NCBI GenBank assembly: GCA_041738345.1
Contig: JBGSPX010000060.1
Coordinates: 1-16,664, forward strand
From: Proteocatella sp041738345
Lineage (GTDB): Bacteria > Bacillota > Clostridia > Peptostreptococcales > Filifactoraceae
Direction: 5' to 3'
DNA length: 16,664 nucleotides
In this document: one piece after another, positions 15,195-16,664 of the stretch
Layout: each line of letters starts with the position of its first letter
How positions within the stretch are numbered: position 1 is the first letter of the stretch
The notes under the pieces: generated by a model
What the model was told of the DNA's origin: nothing
The model's input: only the letters and a program-made list of their open reading frames with translations
Databases searched by the model: none
Translations under genes and position numbers: made by a program

Positions 15195-16664
15195 TTAAAT
15201 TAAATCTGAACTCTTAAGAAGTTTTTGAATTATAGCTGCCGCCTCCGCTCTTGTTATATTAGCTTTAGGTGCTAGTACATCAGCTTTTCTTCCTGTAACG
15301 ACTCCAGAAACTATACATTTTGCAACACTATCTTTTGCATAATCAGATACTTTAGAGGCATCCTTATAACCATTAAGTGCTGTTTTACTACTGTTTGCCT
15401 CTAATTTAGTATAATTCATACTTCTTGCAATTATAGCCATTGCTTCTTCTCTTGTAATTTTATTATCTGGTCTAAATGTTCCATCTTCATAACCAGATAT
15501 TATCCCATACTCTGAAGCTATTTGAACTCCATTATAGTACCACTCGGTAGTTTCTACATCTTTGAATTTACTAGTTTTATTATTTTCTCCTAATCCTAAA
15601 GCATTTGCCATAAATGCTGCAAATTCTCCTCTTGTTATATCCCTATTCGGTTCATACTTTGTTTCGCTTGTGCCTACCGCTATCATCCTTGAAGCCATAT
15701 CATTAACTGCTTCTTTTGACCAGTGATTCGAAACATCTGTAAACTCAATTGGATGCCATACCACAGTATAACTACTATTGGTCAAACTATTTATTACTGC
15801 ATAATATTTCTCATTTACCTTAGTTACCTTAGTAGGAACATGACGTACTACTCCATTTGATTCTACAATTACACCTGTAGTTATTTTTGAAGGATCAATA
15901 CCTTCTGGTATCGCTATGCTTCTTTCAATATAACCATTAAACTTGCTTACTTCCACAGTTTTCCCACCATAGGTACAGTTTATTGTAAAATCAACAGGTT
16001 TAGCCACTACTGTAAATTCTCCTGATTTTATTTTATCCTCAACTATTTTTATAGTGGAGTTTGGTGACTCAGATATTGTAACATTTACATTTATATCTGA
16101 TAACGTTAGATTATTTCCAAGATTATCTGATACTTCATCTATATTTATCTCGGATGCTGGTAATGTGTATATTACATTTTCAGTTTTAACTTCCAATACA
16201 GATTCTTTAGTTTCCATATTCTTAACAGTTTGACCATTTAAAGTTCCTATTACTACATCTGAATTTCCAGAAACTGGAATTGTAATTACTGAATTTCTGC
16301 CTTCTGTTTTTAATTTTTCATCTACCTTATTAGCATCTATAGTAACATTTGTAATTACCTTATTATCCACAGTTTTAGTTTCTGTGGTCGCTGCAGTTTC
16401 TACCTTTCCGTTTACTAAAATATCAACCCCTTTTCCCGGATTTTGAGGTTTTGGAGTTGTTGGTGTTGCTCCACCTCCGCCTCCTCCTGTACTTCCACCA
16501 CTGCTATTAGTTGTCCATTTTGCATATAGGGTTACTCCTGATCCTCCCATTGCAAATGTTTCGGCTGAAGCGTAGTTAGTTCCAGTTCCATTTGCTAAAG
16601 TATTCCAACCTGCAAATGTATATCCAGTTTTTACTAAAGTTCCACTATTTCCTAGTACGGTTAC
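15195..16664 (-). CDS. SLH-domain surface protein with InlB-type repeat (5' end outside the window)
   Basis: The reading frame stays open to the last base of the window, so the gene is partial; 489 C-terminal residues are visible and Met at 16550 is internal. The first ~50 residues form an InlB B-repeat (Listeria-Bacteroides type): GYTFAGWNTLANGTGTNYAS, then VTLYAKWT. A Gly/Ser/Pro-rich linker follows, then about 230 residues of Thr/Val-rich beta-type sequence. Three SLH domains end the protein: FTDVSNHWSKEAVNDMAS (about 308-356), FKDVETTEWYYNGVQIAS (about 367-418) and YKDASKVSDYAKDSVAKC (about 433-484). SLH triplets anchor proteins to pyruvylated cell-wall polymers. The role is cell-surface attachment or adhesion. 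It converges on the catabolic operon and looks unrelated to it. Confidence 0.9.
   Translation of the reverse strand, partial: VTVLGNSGTLVKTGYTFAGWNTLANGTGTNYASAETFAMGGSGVTLYAKWTTNSSGGSTGGGGGGATPTTPKPQNPGKGVDILVNGKVETAATTETKTVDNKVITNVTIDANKVDEKLKTEGRNSVITIPVSGNSDVVIGTLNGQTVKNMETKESVLEVKTENVIYTLPASEINIDEVSDNLGNNLTLSDINVNVTISESPNSTIKIVEDKIKSGEFTVVAKPVDFTINCTYGGKTVEVSKFNGYIERSIAIPEGIDPSKITTGVIVESNGVVRHVPTKVTKVNEKYYAVINSLTNSSYTVVWHPIEFTDVSNHWSKEAVNDMASRMIAVGTSETKYEPNRDITRGEFAAFMANALGLGENNKTSKFKDVETTEWYYNGVQIASEYGIISGYEDGTFRPDNKITREEAMAIIARSMNYTKLEANSSKTALNGYKDASKVSDYAKDSVAKCIVSGVVTGRKADVLAPKANITRAEAAAIIQKLLKSSDLI

Noticed and set aside
16548..16550. Met codon as the start of the SLH protein
   Set aside because: The frame continues without a stop to the window edge, and the upstream residues complete an InlB-type repeat, so this Met is internal.

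Overview
The window is AT-rich DNA from a low-GC Gram-positive anaerobe, most likely a member of the Clostridia. The signs are strong AGGAGG-type ribosome binding sites, A/T-biased codons, a surface protein with three SLH domains, and homologues typical of fermentative Firmicutes. The species cannot be named from the sequence. Nearly all of it is one catabolic locus for a nitrogen heterocycle, followed by the 3' end of an unrelated S-layer-type gene.

Layout. (1) 183-7151, minus strand: a seven-gene operon transcribed right to left: DUF2877 (AllH/YlbF-like), FdrA (AllF-like), a 56-residue FdrA-associated protein, DUF1116 (AllG/YlbE-like), a metal-dependent cyclase-family hydrolase, a nitrilase-family amidase and a CaiB/BaiF CoA-transferase. 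A hairpin terminator at 52-100 ends it. (2) 7290-9002, minus strand: a PucR-family regulator with its own terminator, next to the control region of the plus-strand operon. (3) 9265-15128, plus strand: a three-subunit molybdenum hydroxylase of the xanthine dehydrogenase family (FAD, 2Fe-2S and Mo subunits), an NCS2 nucleobase permease and a carbamate kinase, closed by a hairpin terminator that can serve both strands. (4) 15195-16664, minus strand: the C-terminal part of a surface protein (InlB-type repeat, Gly-rich linker, three SLH domains) whose start lies beyond the window.

How the genes may work together. In E. coli, FdrA, YlbE and YlbF (AllF, AllG, AllH) form the oxamate carbamoyltransferase, and a carbamate kinase then makes ATP from carbamoyl phosphate. 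All four parts are present here, but no allantoin-pathway genes are. The neighbours instead fit an anaerobic oxidative pyrimidine route. The permease imports uracil. The Mo hydroxylase oxidises it to barbiturate. The cyclase-family enzyme opens the ring to ureidomalonate, the one-carbon-longer homologue of oxalurate. The FdrA/DUF1116/DUF2877 complex phosphorolyses that to malonamate plus carbamoyl phosphate. Carbamate kinase makes ATP, the nitrilase-type amidase converts malonamate to malonate and ammonia, and the CoA-transferase makes malonyl-CoA. The permease is closer to UraA than to xanthine permeases at the main substrate-binding motif, and the Mo subunit lacks the Glu that follows GGGFGGK in classical xanthine dehydrogenases. 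The pathway is an inference: each family call is firm, but the substrates are not. The main rival is an oxalurate/oxamate/oxalate version using the same enzymes.
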